7,099 nucleotides of DNA from assembly GCA_018882545.1 (NCBI GenBank), contig VERS01000046.1, positions 1-7,099 on the forward strand, given 5' to 3'. This DNA comes from Mycobacterium sp. Lineage in GTDB: Bacteria; Actinomycetota; Actinomycetes; Mycobacteriales; Mycobacteriaceae. The translations under genes and the position numbers were made by a program. Under the pieces are notes generated by a model. The model was not told where the DNA came from, made no database searches, and was given only the letters and a program-made list of their open reading frames with translations. Shown here piece after piece: positions 6,816 to 7,099 of the stretch (within the stretch, counting starts at the first letter, position 1; each line of letters starts with the position of its first letter).

Positions 6816-7099
6816 TCAGCCGTCGCCGGGCGCCGGGGCGCTGGAGTACTCCTCCAGACAACCCTCGGTGACAGCGTGGGTGATGCTGTCGCCGAGCCTG
6901 GGGCAGGACCGCACCCGGGCACTGCTGCCGCCGGTGGCCCGGACCTCCGCGAAAAACGCGCAGCGCCGGGACGCCTCGGCGTTCCACTGCACGGCCGTGT
7001 AGGGCGCGCCCAGTTTCTTGACCTGCACCGAAGCGTGGCAGAACCGGCAGTCGACGGCGGCCAGGCCGGCGGTCAGGTACCGCTCGCGGTCGAGGCGGG
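6816..7099 (-). CDS. Small cysteine-rich hypothetical protein, C-terminal part (start outside window)
   Basis: The minus-strand frame is open from the right window edge to TGA at 6818-6816, giving 94 visible codons with almost uniformly G/C third positions, which supports real coding. A GTG at 7028 could be read as a start, but the frame continues upstream with equally good codon use, so the gene most likely begins beyond the window. The visible part has five cysteines: a CxxC pair followed by His (DCRFCHASVQVKK), then RRCAFF, RSCPRL and EGCLEEY. The spacing suggests metal binding or disulfides. I do not recognise the family. In my memory of the M. tuberculosis order, the gene facing Rv3529c in this orientation and adjacent to kshA is Rv3527, so this could be its homologue; that is positional inference only. 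It converges with the sulfotransferase operon across the hairpin. Confidence 0.72.
   Translation of the reverse strand, partial: RLDRERYLTAGLAAVDCRFCHASVQVKKLGAPYTAVQWNAEASRRCAFFAEVRATGGSSARVRSCPRLGDSITHAVTEGCLEEYSSAPAPGDG

Noticed and set aside
6781..7002. A 73-codon plus-strand frame starting in the hairpin
   Set aside because: It starts inside the hairpin arm, and the minus-strand frame over the same bases has far better codon use and continues to the window edge.

Overview
The window is a high-GC actinobacterial chromosome segment, most likely from a Mycobacterium or Mycolicibacterium species. The grounds are strong G/C preference at third codon positions, GTG starts, a textbook KstR operator (TnnAACnnGTTnnA), and a gene set that matches, in order and protein length, what I recall of the M. 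tuberculosis cholesterol-catabolism neighbourhood Rv3535c to Rv3529c. That species and locus match is from memory, not from a search.

Layout on the + strand. Positions 1-392 hold the C-terminal part of HsaG, an acylating propanal/acetaldehyde dehydrogenase. It overlaps by 4 bases (ATGA) with hsaF (389-1423), a 4-hydroxy-2-oxovalerate/4-hydroxy-2-oxohexanoate aldolase. Together these are the last two steps of the meta-cleavage branch that degrades sterol A/B rings to pyruvate and propionyl-CoA. Only 22 bases later, with no visible terminator, comes a RecQ-type DNA helicase whose C-terminus is a phosphoribosyltransferase (PRTase) fold (about 1446-3545). This gene is the functional outsider of the window; from memory, M. 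tuberculosis has PPE genes at the corresponding place.

Positions 3546-3635 are a short intergenic region with a -35/-10 promoter and a perfect KstR operator between and over its elements. It drives a tight three-gene operon: a DUF1254/DUF1214-type protein (3636-4763), a short-chain dehydrogenase/reductase (4767-5549) and a PAPS-type sulfotransferase-like protein (5562-6704). Lengths of 375, 260 and 380 residues fit Rv3531c, Rv3530c and Rv3529c. The operon is predicted to be de-repressed with sterol catabolism, but its biochemical role is not evident.

Positions 6705-6815 contain a very long hairpin (22 uninterrupted pairs) between convergent genes, probably a bidirectional terminator or a repeat-family element. 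From 6816 to the window edge, on the - strand, is the C-terminal part of a small cysteine-rich protein of unknown function.

The most unusual objects are the RecQ-Zn-PRTase fusion placed inside a sterol locus, and the KstR-controlled DUF1214/SDR/sulfotransferase operon of unknown substrate. I saw no tRNA, rRNA, CRISPR array, insertion sequence or phage gene.
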